NCBI RefSeq assembly: GCF_017654505.1
Contig: NC_054565.1
Coordinates: 3,762,890-3,826,889, forward strand
Length of the DNA stretch: 64,000 nucleotides
Origin: Polyodon spathula
Lineage: Eukaryota; Chordata; Actinopteri; Acipenseriformes; Polyodontidae
Reading direction: 5' to 3'
Below the pieces are notes generated by a model. That model made no database searches. It had not been told where the DNA came from and saw only the letters and a list, made by a program, of their open reading frames with translations. Positions 1 through 19,667 of the stretch are shown piece by piece (position 1 is the stretch's first letter; the number at the start of each line of letters is the position of its first letter). The translations under genes and the position numbers were made by a program.

Positions 1-272
1 GCAGTGGCTGTAAATTTAATGTAACTATAAATTTTACAGTAAAGATTAATTTGAGACAATACACATCCTTCTTACTGTTTACACCTGCAGAGAGAGGAAT
101 AATTAGTTATAAAAAGGAGGAACCCTTTGAAAGACAATACAGTCATTTATCTTGAAAATGTCACATTAGTATGCATTAAGGCTCCACTCCGGGCATAACC
201 AGCTAGTGTTTTAATTAGGGAAACTGAGCATAAATGTTGCAAAGATTTAAAAGCAATTCCAAACTTGTAATC

Positions 273-276
<4 letters not shown>

Positions 277-338
<62 letters not shown>
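277..338. repeat. (TTA)n microsatellite
   Basis: About 20 uninterrupted TTA units. Confidence 0.97.
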
Positions 339-344
<6 letters not shown>

Positions 345-2159
345 ATATTATAGTCAGATTGCGGTTGAAAGAAAGAGTAGACTATAAAGTGTCAAGGCTG
401 TGATCAGGGCAATGGTGACCCAACCCGTTACTAGGTACATGTCCCTAATAAAGTGGCCAACCAGAGGGGCTTCAGTAATATATAAACAACTAATTTCTTC
501 CAATTATAAACCGCACAAACAGAGCTTGATTTTACACTAAGAACCAATCCATTGAAGAAGTATTTTGTCAATAGATTGAGCTGGTTGAAAGATCATTTTA
601 GTGAAGGATCTCCAACAACTGTGATGGATTGAAAGTTATCATTCTTTTTTTTTTATTTTGCCATTAAAAGCACTATCCACATATTAAATAAATCTCTCGT
701 CTCTCAAACTATGCACTCATTATAAGAAATTTCAGCCAAACCCATTCCCTAGCAGAATAAATCGCAGGTTTGTAACAAGAGCACTTAAATTGGTGACCTT
801 TTACTGCAGGACGATACACAGCCAAGTGGAGGTCAAAACATAATGGGCAGAAAACCAGTCACAGGTTTCCGAAAATAGAATTAGAGAGGCTGGATTAATA
901 TTCAAGTAGCCCCAGGCTCCTGGGTAGAAAGCACAGGACCGGGTGATTGTAAAATGCTTCCAAGGCAGGAGGCAGCAAGCTGTGACGTTGCCGTCTTCGA
1001 ATAGGGAGATAACAGCACTGATCAGCAGACAGCAGCATTAATACATTTGAAATGTCCTCAAACACAATCAGTGTGAGGTTAGCCAGAGTTTAGCAACAAT
1101 GCTCCGACCAGACTCCAGGCAGATCTCAGCAGCGGAGGTATTCAACGTGACCCTTAAATCAAACACGACTTAATGAACACTTTCAATATGAATTGAAGGC
1201 AATATGCAACTGGCATTTCCAAGTCAGATTTGATTTACTGTAATCGACCGAGATTAATTCACCAATGATCAAAACACCTATGAGGGGAGTTCAATATTGC
1301 TTTCTTTTCTTCTTTCTTTTGTTTTTTCTTGTGTTTGAAATCCCTGTGGGACAGACAAGCAAGGGTTGCACAAGATCAGTGTTACAGAATTCTAGAGCAT
1401 CTACCAGTGAGATTTGAGCGTTTCTCGCCCCCCTCACTAGTTCATACAGTGTTGAAATTAAACTCTGGCAAAGAGGGAATAATAAAATACAGAGAGCTGC
1501 CCCTAGGAGCAAAAGTGTTTATTGATTGGAAGCAAATGAAATACTTGTGTGTGTTTTTAGTTTGCCTTGAGTCCTCCCATGTGCTAAAACTGCAGGCTGT
1601 CATTCGTCACCATTGCGGGATAAATCCAATTTCTCAAGTCTGAACCCAAACAACTGTGTAAACACTCCAAATTGCCAGGCTGTGATGAATGCTTCTGATT
1701 TATCTGCAGAACTGGTGTCATTTGTCACATGTGACATCCTCTGTGAAGCTCGGAGCTGACAGAGAGATCCTCGCGCAGAGAGCTGTTTTTTGTTTTGTGT
1801 AACACTGGGCACTGTGCTGCCTTTGTGTTCCATCCACAGTGGCCCCCAGCTCAGGGTTGACCATGCCTGGCACTATGACACTGAGCAGGGGTTTGTATTA
1901 GAGAGGAGACTTGCTGTGAGTTATTTGCAGTATGGTGATGGTAAAGGCTGACAATTGTTTGGTAGAATCTGGGAATTAATGTGTCAGCAACATCATAGTA
2001 ATTAGCAACCCACTTTCGGAACAATCACACAGTTACATCGTTAAAAATCTGCATGCAAATAATGTTGTGTTTGAAACAAAGCATTTTCATATCAGTCCCA
2101 TTTGCTTTCCATCTACGGCAGACCAAAATTAAACCAGTTAGAACTAGGACTTCATCAAT

Positions 2160-2285
2160 AGGATAACATAAGAACAGCAGAACATAAGAAAACATACAAA
2201 TGAGTGGAGGCTATTTGGCCCACCAGTGCTCCTTGTAACTGGTTGATGTCAAAACCTCAGACCATAAACCCAATGATTCAGCATC
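2160..2285 (+). mobile_element. Retroelement tail fragment (AACATAAGAA...TTTGGCCCACC family)
   Basis: AACATAAGAAAACATACAAA then GGAGGCTATTTGGCCCACCA. The same motif recurs at 19668, 20520 (reverse) and 37935. I know it as a common non-LTR element or SINE tail of basal fishes. Confidence 0.6.
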
Positions 2286-3257
2286 AACAACATAAACGGG
2301 TGTGAGGCAGAAACCAGGGCCTTCAAATCAGAGTTTAGTTAAAGATTACAAAGCAACCAGTGTGAACAGGAAACTGGGTGGGGCTTGAAAACAACGCCGC
2401 TTAAGCTATATTTAAGATGTATAGAGAAAACAGGAAAAGGATAAGGGTCATAGGTGTTGCTTGAGCACCAAATGTACTGAAAATAAGAGGAACAAATTAC
2501 AAAAAAAAAAAAATGACCATTTGTAATAAAAGTTCAGCTGTCCTTCCACTCACAGCTTTTCAGCTCTGCACTGTCCAATAGTGTAACTGCAGACCGCTGT
2601 TACCAAACTGAAATCCAATCCTATAGGGTTGCTAAACAGGGAGAAAGTGAAGTTCAAAGATGTTGAAAGTATCTGGAATCCTTACCACTTAAGACTGAGC
2701 AGTAGTGTATTTAGAGGAGCGCTGGCAATCGTTTTTTTACCTTCTTTTATCATTCGCAGCATTATCGTTTACCCCCTTTTCATCTTTGCATTCAGGATGT
2801 GTTAAATGCATGTGAACATGTGATGGTGCTCCCTGGGTCCCAATCACTCCGTGTTCTGTAGTTCAAGTCTTCTCTGGATCTTTAGAAATCTCAAATAATT
2901 TTCAGCTGTTGACTCACCAGCCAAATCAAAGTCATATTTGCCAAACCCCTGTACTGCCTGATGTTTTATTAATATATTTGGTTTTGGTGGCGGCATCATA
3001 TTTATTTTCAGAAAAAAAAAAAAAAAAACATAACCTGCTTGGGATTGAACCCAAAGTCCCTAATCGAATTTATACCACTTGGACTTTTAATACATAAACC
3101 ATTGTGGTGATCTCTCCAGACAGGGATGTTCTGTGCTACCTATATATTGAGACCCACTGAAATTGTGATGAAAATGTTGAATGGACACCAGACTAATACA
3201 CAATGAATGTATGGTACAGTATAGTGACCTTGTTTTTCATGCTGCTGAACCTACTAT

Positions 3258-3702
3258 TAAAGGACATTGAAAGCTATTATGCCTTGTTGAAGATGCAGGT
3301 CTTTGAGCTTGGGGGTGTAGTGGAGGCACCTGTACATACATATGGAACTTGACATTCTTTAGCACATGCTTTTGACTACAGAATAATCTTGGGGGTACAA
3401 GCCCTTTCTATACATCACACTTACACGTGCTTAAGGCAGCTGTAAGTCATGTGATCTACGGTTTCATAATTTCTGTAGCCATGGCAGGGGTGTATGTATT
3501 TGACATTCTTATTAGCTATTATTGAATATTTTGTAAAGTTATTTGTTATGGGACTCTACGCTACATGCTGTAGTTGTAGGTCATGGTTAACCTCTTACTT
3601 TCCCTACTTTGCAGGGAATATGGATCTACTTTATGTAAACCATACTGAGACCATGATTGTGTGTACAGTATGGATGTTGCTGTGCATGCTGTAGTTTTCA
3701 GT
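3258..3702 (+). repeat. 440 bp direct repeat, copy 1
   Basis: Copy of the sequence at 5128-5561 with few differences and 11 extra bases (ACACGTGCTTA type) near 3422. It begins AAAGGACATTGAAAGC and ends GTAGTTTTCAG, and is bordered on both sides by TTAA. It includes a 66-codon open frame (MYLTFLLAIIEYFVKL...) that differs from copy 2 at one residue. Family unknown. Confidence 0.9.
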
Positions 3703-5127
3703 TAAAACAAATATTCCAATAATACCCACCTCCCCCCCCACCATGGCTGTAAATTCAAAACGAGCTCTATCAGCATGATCACCATGACATCAACAGCATG
3801 TACAGAATAGTATAGGAAAATAAATAGCAATGGAATGATAAATCACAATTTGAAAAGCGATTACACGAAGCAAAGATGGATGTACAAACCGTTATAGCTC
3901 CAGAATCTGACATACTCAACTGTAGCTAGAGTTAATGCCACTTTTCATGACAATTGGCTGAGCAGTTCCCCAGATATCTGCAATGTGACACGTGACATTT
4001 TTATGGATGTACGTACAACCTCCGCCACTGTATGCCATTCGCATGGCATTTCATCACCGGCAGGAGACAGCAAGTACAGGAAACCTCACAAGAGTTTCAT
4101 ATTGATTTTACAGAGTGGTTCTGGTGTAGGCTGTGTTCACTGTAGGTTGAAAGAGTAACAAGAGTGTCACTTTCTTACTCTGAAACTATTTACAAGGTCT
4201 GGGTTAAATGCATCCATCAGTAAACCCAGTGTTGTAATTTTTGCTTTTGGATAGAAGCCTTTGGTTGATCTGTAGACTAGAACAGAGCAATCCTGTTGTG
4301 GTTCCCAAAGCATGTTGAGGTCATGGATTTGGTACAATGTGTTAGATTGCACAAGAGGGAACCAGAAAATTGCCACTTACATTCAGCGTCCTGTTCCTGA
4401 CTGTGACGTGCCTATACTGAAATATAATTGCCTTCACCTTGTATATTGGGATGGAAAATTGCTATAAGTGTATAGGCAAAACATCTCACCCTCCTCCCCC
4501 CAAAAAAGTATTTAAGTTGTGTGAATTCAAGCTTTACAACCAAAACGATCTGCTTGATCCAACAGGCACTACCACCAGTAGAAATCCATTAGTAACAGTT
4601 TTTGCATTACTTAATTATAGACCATCAAACACAGGTATCAATCCAAGTGAATATGTAGTTTTATGAGCAATTCTGTCACCTAAAGTATAAAATAAGTACT
4701 AAACATTTCATTAAAGGAAATCCAGGACACTTTGTTGAAATGTTGATTTTATTCCATTATTTTATTTTTAAACAAAATGATATTTTTGGACAAAAAAAGG
4801 TCCACACAATGCATTGTCAACTTCTTGAAACACAAATTGGGGATAATTAAAACCAAGCTTATGTTTCTCTTTATTATGACATATTTTCCTTACCAGTACA
4901 ACTTTATCATGGTGTGCAATTTTTCACCTTAATAGGCACTATGTTCTTTCTTACTGCTTCACGCAGATTTGGCTAGGCTAACTACAGGTCTTCTAGGTCA
5001 TTCAATTGAAGCAAAAATACTAATATTAAATTGCATCCCTGAGCTGTAAAAATAGCAATATTATTCAGTGCTGTTATTTTTGTGCTTGAACCTTCTTTCA
5101 ATAGTTAAAACTTGGTTATATATAATA

Positions 5128-5561
5128 TAAAGGACATTGAAAGCTATTATGCCTTGCTGAAGATGCAGGTCTTTGAGCTTCGGGGTGTAGTGGAGGCATC
5201 TGTACATACATATGTAACTTGACATTCTTTAGCACATGATTTTGACTACAGAATAATCTTGGGGGTACAAGCCCTTTCTATACATCACACTTAGGCAGCT
5301 GTAAGTCATGTGAGCTACGGTTTCATAATTTCAGTAGCCATGGCAGGGGTGTATGTATTTGACATTCTTATTAGCTATTATTGAATATCTTGTGAAGTTA
5401 TTTGTTATGGGACTCTACGCTACATGCTGTAGTTGTAGGTCATGGTTAACCTCTTACTTTCCCTACTTTGCAGGGAATATGGATCTACTATATGTAAACC
5501 ATACTGAGACCATGATTGTGTGTACAGTATGGATGTTGCTGTGCATGCTGTAGTTTTCAGT
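5128..5561 (+). repeat. 440 bp direct repeat, copy 2
   Basis: Same orientation as copy 1, 1.87 kb away. The 66-codon frame is kept, with one Phe to Leu change. No terminal inverted repeat, primer binding site or TG..CA ends were seen, so an LTR pair is not supported. Confidence 0.9.
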
Positions 5562-7880
5562 AATGATAGTATAATTCATTATAATTTTTTTTTTAAAATG
5601 CAAGGCCTCAAATACTCAATGAAGCTCAAAATGTATTGAATTCCTCCAGAACTCATTTGCAATAACCTCAAATAAAAATGAGACCTTTTTTATTTACTTC
5701 TGATTATCCAATCTGTTCACATCTAGAATTACTGTTGACCTACAAAAATAGCTGTGCGCACCAGTGCCTTGCAGAGCCAATCTCTTTGCAGGCAGCAAGG
5801 GGGTGGATGTGCATCTCTGGGATTTAACCCTATCCAGGGATCAACTGTTAAACAAAGGCACAGATTTACCAACCTTACTCCAGTATGTGCTTCTAAATGA
5901 GAATGACACATTATTCCACAATAATGTTCAAATCAGTTTGCTGGTGTCCATTTAGCAAATTCTGCCACACAGTAGTTTACCCTTGTTTGCACTGTTTAAT
6001 CAAATTGCTATATAGAATATCAACCTCCATGAGTTTTTTTTGTTTGTTGGTACTCAAAATCTGCATGGAGCACGACTCTAAACTGGCGTAAAAGGATTGA
6101 GAATTGCCCCCCTAATGTTAGTACTGTTGCAGGCAAAACCTCCATCATGTGAGTGCTTGTATTGCTGTGTTGCTGGCAGCTGAGCTTACCTTTTCAAAGA
6201 TCTTTGTTGCTGCATGTCCATCCTGGCTGTGCATTCGTAAACACCAAATGGAGACTTGGATGCAACATAAGAAGTATGCAGTACAGTGACTGCCAAGACA
6301 GACGACAATGTAAACCAGCCCGAGGGGCGATGCAGACAGGCATACGGTATTCCACTTGTAACATTTTACTTTATTGCACACATCATCAGCATTGCTGTTT
6401 TTGGTGTGATCAACATTTCTGGCATTACAAATGTTTGTTTTTTTTCCTACGAAATTTGTTTTTTTAAACTACTGTACATAAATAGACCTTTATATATAGA
6501 GCTCAAAAAATATTTTGAAAAACGTATTAAACCTCACATTTAGTGTTTCCCTAATCTCATAACAAACTTTTAAAAACCACTGCTGTTGTACAGAACGTTA
6601 AAACACTCACATGAATTAATTTATTATTATACAAGCAGTTTCATGTAAAGCACATTGGTAGAATACCCTGTAGGAATTTAGTTTTCGCCTCTCCACTTGG
6701 TAGCATGGACTTTAACCTTTTGAGTGCTATTGATTTGGTTTTAACATTTTAATTACTCTGGCTTTTGGTAAAACAGGAATGTTTTTAAATGATTCTGGGA
6801 TGCGGACTGTGCCAGCATGAGATCTGTACTTGACACGGTGCAAGATAATATGTGAGACTATGATATGAAAAAGCAGTTAGCTGATTCCACTTTATCACCT
6901 AGGAACAACGGAAGTAATTTGGAAGTGGAACGGAGATATTGCAATTATTTACTCTGTTATCAAGATCAGAAGTGTCCTGGAGAAGGCACTAGGCACTAAA
7001 TGTGAATGAGAATTCAGAATTTGAGAAGCCAAGAGTCTGAGGTGGCTTAAAAAATCTGATGTAAAACATACAAGACGATAAACTAATACCATCATCAGTG
7101 CTGGTGAAGGAAGACACTAAACAAATGTATGATTGATGATTCTAAGTCAATGAGGTCTTCCTTAAAAGTTTAATGCTATTCAAGTTTTGGAGTCGAAACA
7201 CTTGGTATCTCAAATTACTTATTTTTAGAGAATTGTGAAAGAGAGTCAACACTACACATTTAAATTAGTGATGGAAAATAATCCCTATTTTACCCAGGAC
7301 AGTTCTCCTAAATTATTCTTGGATGGAGAGGGTCACAGTGTGGCACATAACTGGTTCTCAGGGGCTACTGTTATGTAATCACTCCCAATTCAGACAGCAT
7401 TAATTTAACAGCAAATAAAAGGGGTTCAAAACAAGAGTGTACAGATTTGAAGATGCTGTTCCAACAACAAAACAGGACCGTCAATGTGCAATTACAGCAT
7501 TCATATACAACAGTGCAAACAGTGTTCCTTCAGCACTCAAAGGGTTAAAGAGGGAGTGATTAATAAGTTAATTATTGCTTGTGCACCTGTGTTTAATTAC
7601 ACCTTACATTAGTGAAAGAAAGAAGCACCAACACTGGATTGAAAAAATTAGTACACAAACATGTGCTTTTGCTTGTAGGCAACAGAGAAAGCTAAAAGTA
7701 AGTTTTAATGGAAAAAAATAAAATAAAAAGTTTGATCCCAAATGCTCTTGTTGGTACAGCTCAACCACTCCGAGTTTCATACCAATCATTAAGCAGCTCT
7801 CGATTCTCCTATACAGTGCAAAGGTAGACCGGCAAGACAAATAGCGTTTAATTGAGATGAAATGTCAGCAAGTCTTTAGG

Positions 7881-7920
7881 TGTGTGTGTGTGTGTGTGTG
7901 AGTGAGTGAGTGAGTGTGCG
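7881..7920. repeat. (GT)n/(GAGT)n microsatellite
   Basis: About 10 GT units, then four GAGT units. Confidence 0.95.
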
Positions 7921-9331
7921 TCTGTGGCCAAACAAACACTGATTTAATTGGTTAGTCCAGTGATCCAGACTGTACATTCATTAAAACAGGTTAAAAACAC
8001 AAGACAAAAAATAAATATCAGCAAGTTAGTAAAATTCTTACTAGAATGTTTATTAAAATAAATGCCAGGATGTTAATAAGAAAAAAAAAACAAACAAAAA
8101 AAAAAACCAGCAAAACACCATGAAACTAAATGCAAGCATGTAAAAAACACTTGTAACAAAGGGAACTAATAAAGTGGCTAATGAGTTAACAAGCTAGTAA
8201 TTGGAAATCTAGGAAAGGCAATACTCCCAATGACAGGCCAGGAGAAAAGCTGCAGTGGGGAGGGGCTATTAAAAAAATCTTACAAGGGGTTCCATCAGAA
8301 ATAAAGAAAGTCAGAAATGTTTTAGAATATACATATAAAATAAAGCTAGAAAAATACATTATAAACCTGTAACAATGGCTGTAATTACATTATTATACAT
8401 ATTGGCAGGCCATAGACTGAATATGGTACAATATCTGTACTCGTGATTTACCAACCACCACATAATCAGCTTTGTAACATTGCTGAGGGAGTACGTAATA
8501 CTGTCAAATACTGAACTGCTGACTCCCACTTCCAATTTAATATTGCATTAAAAAAAAATAACACTGAGAAACAAAAAACGTTGACCTTTTAGAACACCGT
8601 GTAAAAAAATCTTAACCAGGACAAGAAAAAAAAAAAACTGATTTTTTTTGCTCTCTGTGGTCAATTAATCCCGCTCCTCTGAATAACTAAACCCATATTC
8701 CTTGAAGACTGAGATGCTGTTTACTGAATAAAATGGTCTGAAATGGTCACCCAAAAGATCAGATCGTCATCATAACTGTATTAATATGACCACCCCCCAA
8801 AAAATAATGATCATTTAGTTTAACTGAAAACTAACCACCAGATGCCAGACCAACAGTATATCCCACTAACTGGTCTATGACGTTGGACAGGCCAACAAGG
8901 AGTGGAGGTTGGGGGGAGGGGGAGGGGGGTCTGATCAGGGTTTTCAGTTATTCAAATAAGCGGTTTACATAGCAAGTGCTTACTCTGTCACCCTCTTTAT
9001 AAAAAGGCAGCCCAGCAGGTCTTTGCATTGCAAGTGGCAGTTTGTTTATATTCTTTGTACGTATAAAGTATTCTTTTTGTTCAAATGGCAGACAGGGATT
9101 AAGAAAAAAAAAAAAAAAACTAAACCGAGGAAGACAAATTATGGCACAGATATTTAGCTGGTTGAGTAAAAGCTACTTGCATAGGATAATTTGAACGGCT
9201 ACAGACTTCAAGGATCTTATAGCTACGTATCAACTCCAGACCATCCTTGTTAAGAATCAAGAAGTTTCTGTCCAGTCTTTCTGGGTGGCGTGCACCGGAC
9301 TGAATTTAATAATGTTAATACTTAGAAAATA

Positions 9332-9336
<5 letters not shown>

Positions 9337-9366
<30 letters not shown>
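9337..9366. repeat. (AAT)n microsatellite
   Basis: About ten AAT units, within the putative qki2 3' UTR. Confidence 0.95.
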
Positions 9367-9368
<2 letters not shown>

Positions 9369-9496
9369 CAAAAACCTGTTGATAAGGCACTTTTAAATTC
9401 TCCTCTACGTTTCTCGCAACATTCCTAGATATGCTATTTTGGTCGTTCTTTTCCCAGCCACTACTATCCATTATCACTTTTTCTAGTATACATTTT

Positions 9497-9498
9497 TT

Positions 9499-9529
<31 letters not shown>
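9497..9529. repeat. Poly(T) run (A-run on the qki2 sense strand)
   Basis: About 28 consecutive T after a shorter T run, in the putative qki2 3' UTR. It could cause internal oligo-dT priming. Confidence 0.9.
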
Positions 9530-9531
<2 letters not shown>

Positions 9532-10533
9532 TATTTTGTAACTGCAAGTTAAGTATAAAAAGCTAAAATTGCCAAAAATATATTTTCTTCACCAGCACCC
9601 TGTAAAAGTATCCTCTGTAGGTTCTATGCAAGGACTTATCTACACTTTATAGAACAGGTATAGAGCAATCAGAACAGGCAAGCATGGCTTTTACATCCTT
9701 TTTTGTTCAAAAGAGTAAAAGAAAACAAAAAGATCATACAACAAAAGAGCTCTGCTGAAACTGCAGGTATTGTGCGACACATTGTGGATGCACCATGCTC
9801 ATGGAAAAGGCACCAAACAAACACCAAAAAATAATTACAAAAATCATGTTACACGCATCTCCTAAAGTGGAGTGCCCCACCCCAGAAGTCCCTTAGTGTT
9901 TACAGGCTTCAGTTGCATGAAGAAAAACACATTTTCATCTGTGATAGGAGATAGCACAGAAAAAAAAATGGTGAAGCGGGGAGCTTGCCTCTCCGTGCAC
10001 CTTGGCACACATGTTACACCCTTAATTCGACATTCATTTGGCATAAACCCCAAATAAGCATAAGGTTAATAAAATGCCCTCAAATCTTGGCATACATTAA
10101 AATATTGCCATTTATATTGAGGGAAGGTCTGTTAGTTACTCTAGTTTACTAGGGCTAGATAGCTCATCTTTTTATGGAAACTTTAGTATTTAGCACAAAC
10201 AAACACAAAAACTAATGTTTGTATGGAGCTAATGCAGTTGCAATACATAAAATACTGTAGCTCTTTTTCTTCTGGAATTGCATTTTTTTTTTATGTTGGC
10301 AGAGAATGCTTCTTTGCAGTCAATTTAGCCATGCGTGAAAAGGCAGCCACACCCACAATGTGTCGGCACAAAGGTTTCAGAGCTTCGAGACAGGACTACA
10401 TGTGAAATGACATTAGAGTAGTTTGTGTGAGTGTGTTTTTAGGAGAAGGGGGGAGGGGGGCAGGAAAGTTTGAGCACAGCCCCCTGTCAGTGCAGTTAAT
10501 GAGAATTTGTCTTACCAGTTGTTAGCCTTTTGC

Positions 10534-10539
10534 TTTATT
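10534..10539 (-). terminator. qki2: Proximal poly(A) signal AATAAA of qki2
   Basis: AATAAA on the minus strand lies about 300 nt after the QKI-5 stop codon, which would give a short 3' UTR form. The distal candidate is at 8049-8054. Motif match only. Confidence 0.35.
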
Positions 10540-10839
10540 TAGAGGTGGCCACTGAAGGAGAGCTGTGAAGGACTGGGGGAGAGGGGTTCACCTTATTGCT
10601 TAAGTTATTCAGTGCAGATTCTGGGATAACACATTCACCCAAACCAGACTACAAGCGGAGACTCCGATAACAGTTTGCTGGGTGGTTGTTGTAGTTGTTG
10701 TTAGGTTACAATGCGGACAGTGCCTCAGCTCGCTGTGTCCGAGACAGGCAAGCAAAGGCGATTACCGGTTAACTGATCAGCAGGCAGGCATGGTCAGCTC
10801 ATCACTGGGTGAAGATTTCAGAGGTCAGAAGGTCATGTG

Positions 10840-16772
<5,933 letters not shown>

Positions 16773-17671
16773 CTATGAAAGGGGGAAAAGACAAGCAATA
16801 TTGTCAATGACTTCCATTTCTCCCAGTTTTGAAAGCATCTCAGCATTATGCACTACAGTATTTCAAATGTACAGATCTAGATCATAAAAACAGTAAAAAA
16901 TAAATATAAAGTACTACTACAAACATTCGAGCTTCAAATTCTAATACATTCCTGATGGAATAGACAACTTGCATGTGCTCATCAGCACTACATACGTACA
17001 CTCTGAGAATTAATGAATTAATGCATTTTGCCCTTTTGTCTTTAAAAGTTGTCCCTCCTCAAGGCAAGTCGTCACTGGAAAGCCTGCTTGCCGCTTTCAG
17101 AGAACAATTTAGTGCAGCCATCAGCAAGGAACCACAACAATTGAAAGCATAACATACTGTACATGCCACTCGAGATGGCATGACTCACAGCTAACTGCAC
17201 TGTCATGACCCCTCCGAACAGGCAGGAGGTAAAGTATTCACACACAACGCTTGTGCCACTTCAATACTCTTCACCAATATGGGCTATGTTTTTATTCATT
17301 TATACAGACTATTCACTGGAAGTTTCCATTACTCAATAGAGAACATATTTCTTGTAATGCATTTAAACATTTTTCATATTATATATATAAAATCATAACA
17401 GGCACCCAAAAGTCATTCATTTGAAGTAAATTAAATGTACAGGACCTTGCTTTTAACAAACAACCTTAAGTAAGCAGTCCCTAAAGAATGAAAACAGTGG
17501 CAAGTGAAGTTTCATACCTCGACCTGCACCAGGGAAGAATCTGCTATTTATAAGTGTTAAACAACCTCAGAGATGTTTTTGCTTAGTTTGACAGTTGTAC
17601 TGAAGGTCATACTCACAAGCAGAAATGCACAAAACAGAGGCTGAGAAGTTCTGGAACTGGAATTTTTCCCA

Positions 17672-18171
17672 NNNNNNNNNNNNNNNNNNNNNNNNNNNNN
17701 NNNNNNNNNNNNNNNNNNNNNNNNNNNNNNNNNNNNNNNNNNNNNNNNNNNNNNNNNNNNNNNNNNNNNNNNNNNNNNNNNNNNNNNNNNNNNNNNNNNN
17801 NNNNNNNNNNNNNNNNNNNNNNNNNNNNNNNNNNNNNNNNNNNNNNNNNNNNNNNNNNNNNNNNNNNNNNNNNNNNNNNNNNNNNNNNNNNNNNNNNNNN
17901 NNNNNNNNNNNNNNNNNNNNNNNNNNNNNNNNNNNNNNNNNNNNNNNNNNNNNNNNNNNNNNNNNNNNNNNNNNNNNNNNNNNNNNNNNNNNNNNNNNNN
18001 NNNNNNNNNNNNNNNNNNNNNNNNNNNNNNNNNNNNNNNNNNNNNNNNNNNNNNNNNNNNNNNNNNNNNNNNNNNNNNNNNNNNNNNNNNNNNNNNNNNN
18101 NNNNNNNNNNNNNNNNNNNNNNNNNNNNNNNNNNNNNNNNNNNNNNNNNNNNNNNNNNNNNNNNNNNNNNN
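17672..18171. other. Assembly gap, 500 N
   Basis: Exactly 500 N. The second gap in the window is also exactly 500 N, so this is most likely a fixed-size placeholder and not a measured distance. It lies 900 bp upstream of the first visible qki2 exon and may hide the KH-domain exons. The 900 bp between the exon and the gap (16773-17671) shows no coding signal. Confidence 0.97.
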
Positions 18172-19667
18172 GTGGTAAAGATAGGCAAAACTAATTTTAA
18201 CCTGGAAAAAAAAGTATTGCATTTAGGTCAGCACTTTTAAAGAACAAGCTGCATTTTTTTGTGTTGCTTTTTTATGATTTTAGCAAAGATTCTGAGTTGC
18301 TTATTATATTTAAGCGTATTCTTTTTGTTGAATTGATTAGACTGTAGGAAAGTCCTCCGGGTTCAGGAGCTGTTCTTCAGTTCTAGATGCCTGCTGTAGA
18401 TATACGTAACAGCCAGTGTTGAGTGTCACCCGCAACTTTGGCTCAATCTTTTTTTGTTTTGATGGCAATTCACAGCATGCTCTGGATTTGTAGCTGCTTA
18501 CTTCTATAAAGCCAGTGGCCGATCAAGCATGCATTTCAGATAGCTAGGAAGCTGTAGCTGAAGAGATGCACTTCAGCAGGAAATGCATCCAAAACAAGTT
18601 TGGTAATTCCAACTCAGAATGACTGCAAACATCATTCAAATGCAAAACAGCTCGGCAAGACTGAAGATCGTTACAATAACTGCACAGGCTTCATGTGCTT
18701 TACGCAATAGCTCAAAGAAAATGTTGAGTTACCTGCTTATTCAAATGGGTCTGAAGTGTGTACATAGTCTGAAGAGTGAACAACAAAAAACACAGTAGTA
18801 TACAAACAAGCTATAATGCGTTTCTTCCAAAAATGCATTTATGAGACCTATAAGGTGCAGATTTAATGTGTTTCATTTGCTAGAATTAAGGCTCAGATAT
18901 TATAACTTTTATTGACCAACCCAGGAAGCTGCACAATCCTCTCCTAGCCCTACTTAATATTCCAGTCAAAGCTGCCTATTCCCTTTGAGAAGCACAGAAG
19001 CAGAAAGACAGGGAGGCAATTGTGCATTCCTCTTTCAAATAGGGTGCGATTCAAGGCAGAGCCAGCACTTTAAAACAATGTACCTCAGCTGGCTGGCTGG
19101 CAGAGCCAAGGAACAGAAAGGAAACAGGCAGAGCAAGTGTCAGAGCTAACAGCTCATATGAAACACTGCTGTCACACCGAGCCACACAAACTGTCTAATG
19201 CAGTGATGAACGGTTGAAGGGCCAATGAAAAAAAAAAAAAGATAAAATTAGCTCTTTAGATACATTATTCAGGGGCCCATGCTGTGTGCTGATTAATTAC
19301 TATTTCTGTTTCGATTAAATACAGTCAATTATGTCTAATATCCATGAAACGTTTTTAAACTGTTGTTGATTTCTTTAACGACAGTCCAGAAATCTTTACT
19401 GAACACCAAACTTAGTTTAACTCATTAATTTCTAATAGCAATAGAACCTAAAGATGAGGGCTTTACTGCCTGGCAAGGCCCTTCTCATTATGTTAAATGT
19501 CTTGCCCGCTGCTCGGGATATTGAACTGAAAGAGGTGAGCCTTACCAGACGGCAAAGCCCTCTGCTTTAAGAGATTGGGCGCTACCCAAATTGTCTTAAA
19601 CAAAAGAGTCTGACCTGATTACAGGCGTAGTTTGTGCAGAGCCCTAAACGATTTTAAGAATAGTTTT

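Larger units (their letters stand above)
1..8034. other. Intergenic region downstream of qki2
   Basis: No open exon, splice pattern or known protein seen on either strand. It contains a (TTA)n microsatellite at 277-338, a LINE-like tail at 2160-2285, the paired 440 bp repeats at 3258-3702 and 5128-5561, and a GT/GAGT tract at 7881-7920. Confidence 0.6.
8035..10839 (-). other. qki2: Putative qki2 (QKI-5) 3' UTR
   Basis: The stretch downstream of the QKI-5 stop has no open exon and is T-rich on the minus strand. QKI-5 transcripts have multi-kilobase 3' UTRs. AATAAA on the minus strand occurs at 10534-10539 (about 300 nt after the stop) and at 8049-8054. ACTAAC, the core quaking-response element, occurs on the minus strand at 10131-10136, 8025-8030 and 7951-7956. 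The true 3' end cannot be set from sequence alone; the left limit is a guess at the distal poly(A) signal. Confidence 0.45.

Noticed and set aside
3258..5561. The 440 bp repeats as LTRs of one retrotransposon
   Set aside because: No TG...CA ends, no primer binding site or polypurine tract, no gag/pol remnants in the 1.4 kb between them and no target duplication outside the pair.
17557..18222. Open frames across the first N block
   Set aside because: They consist almost only of unknown bases.
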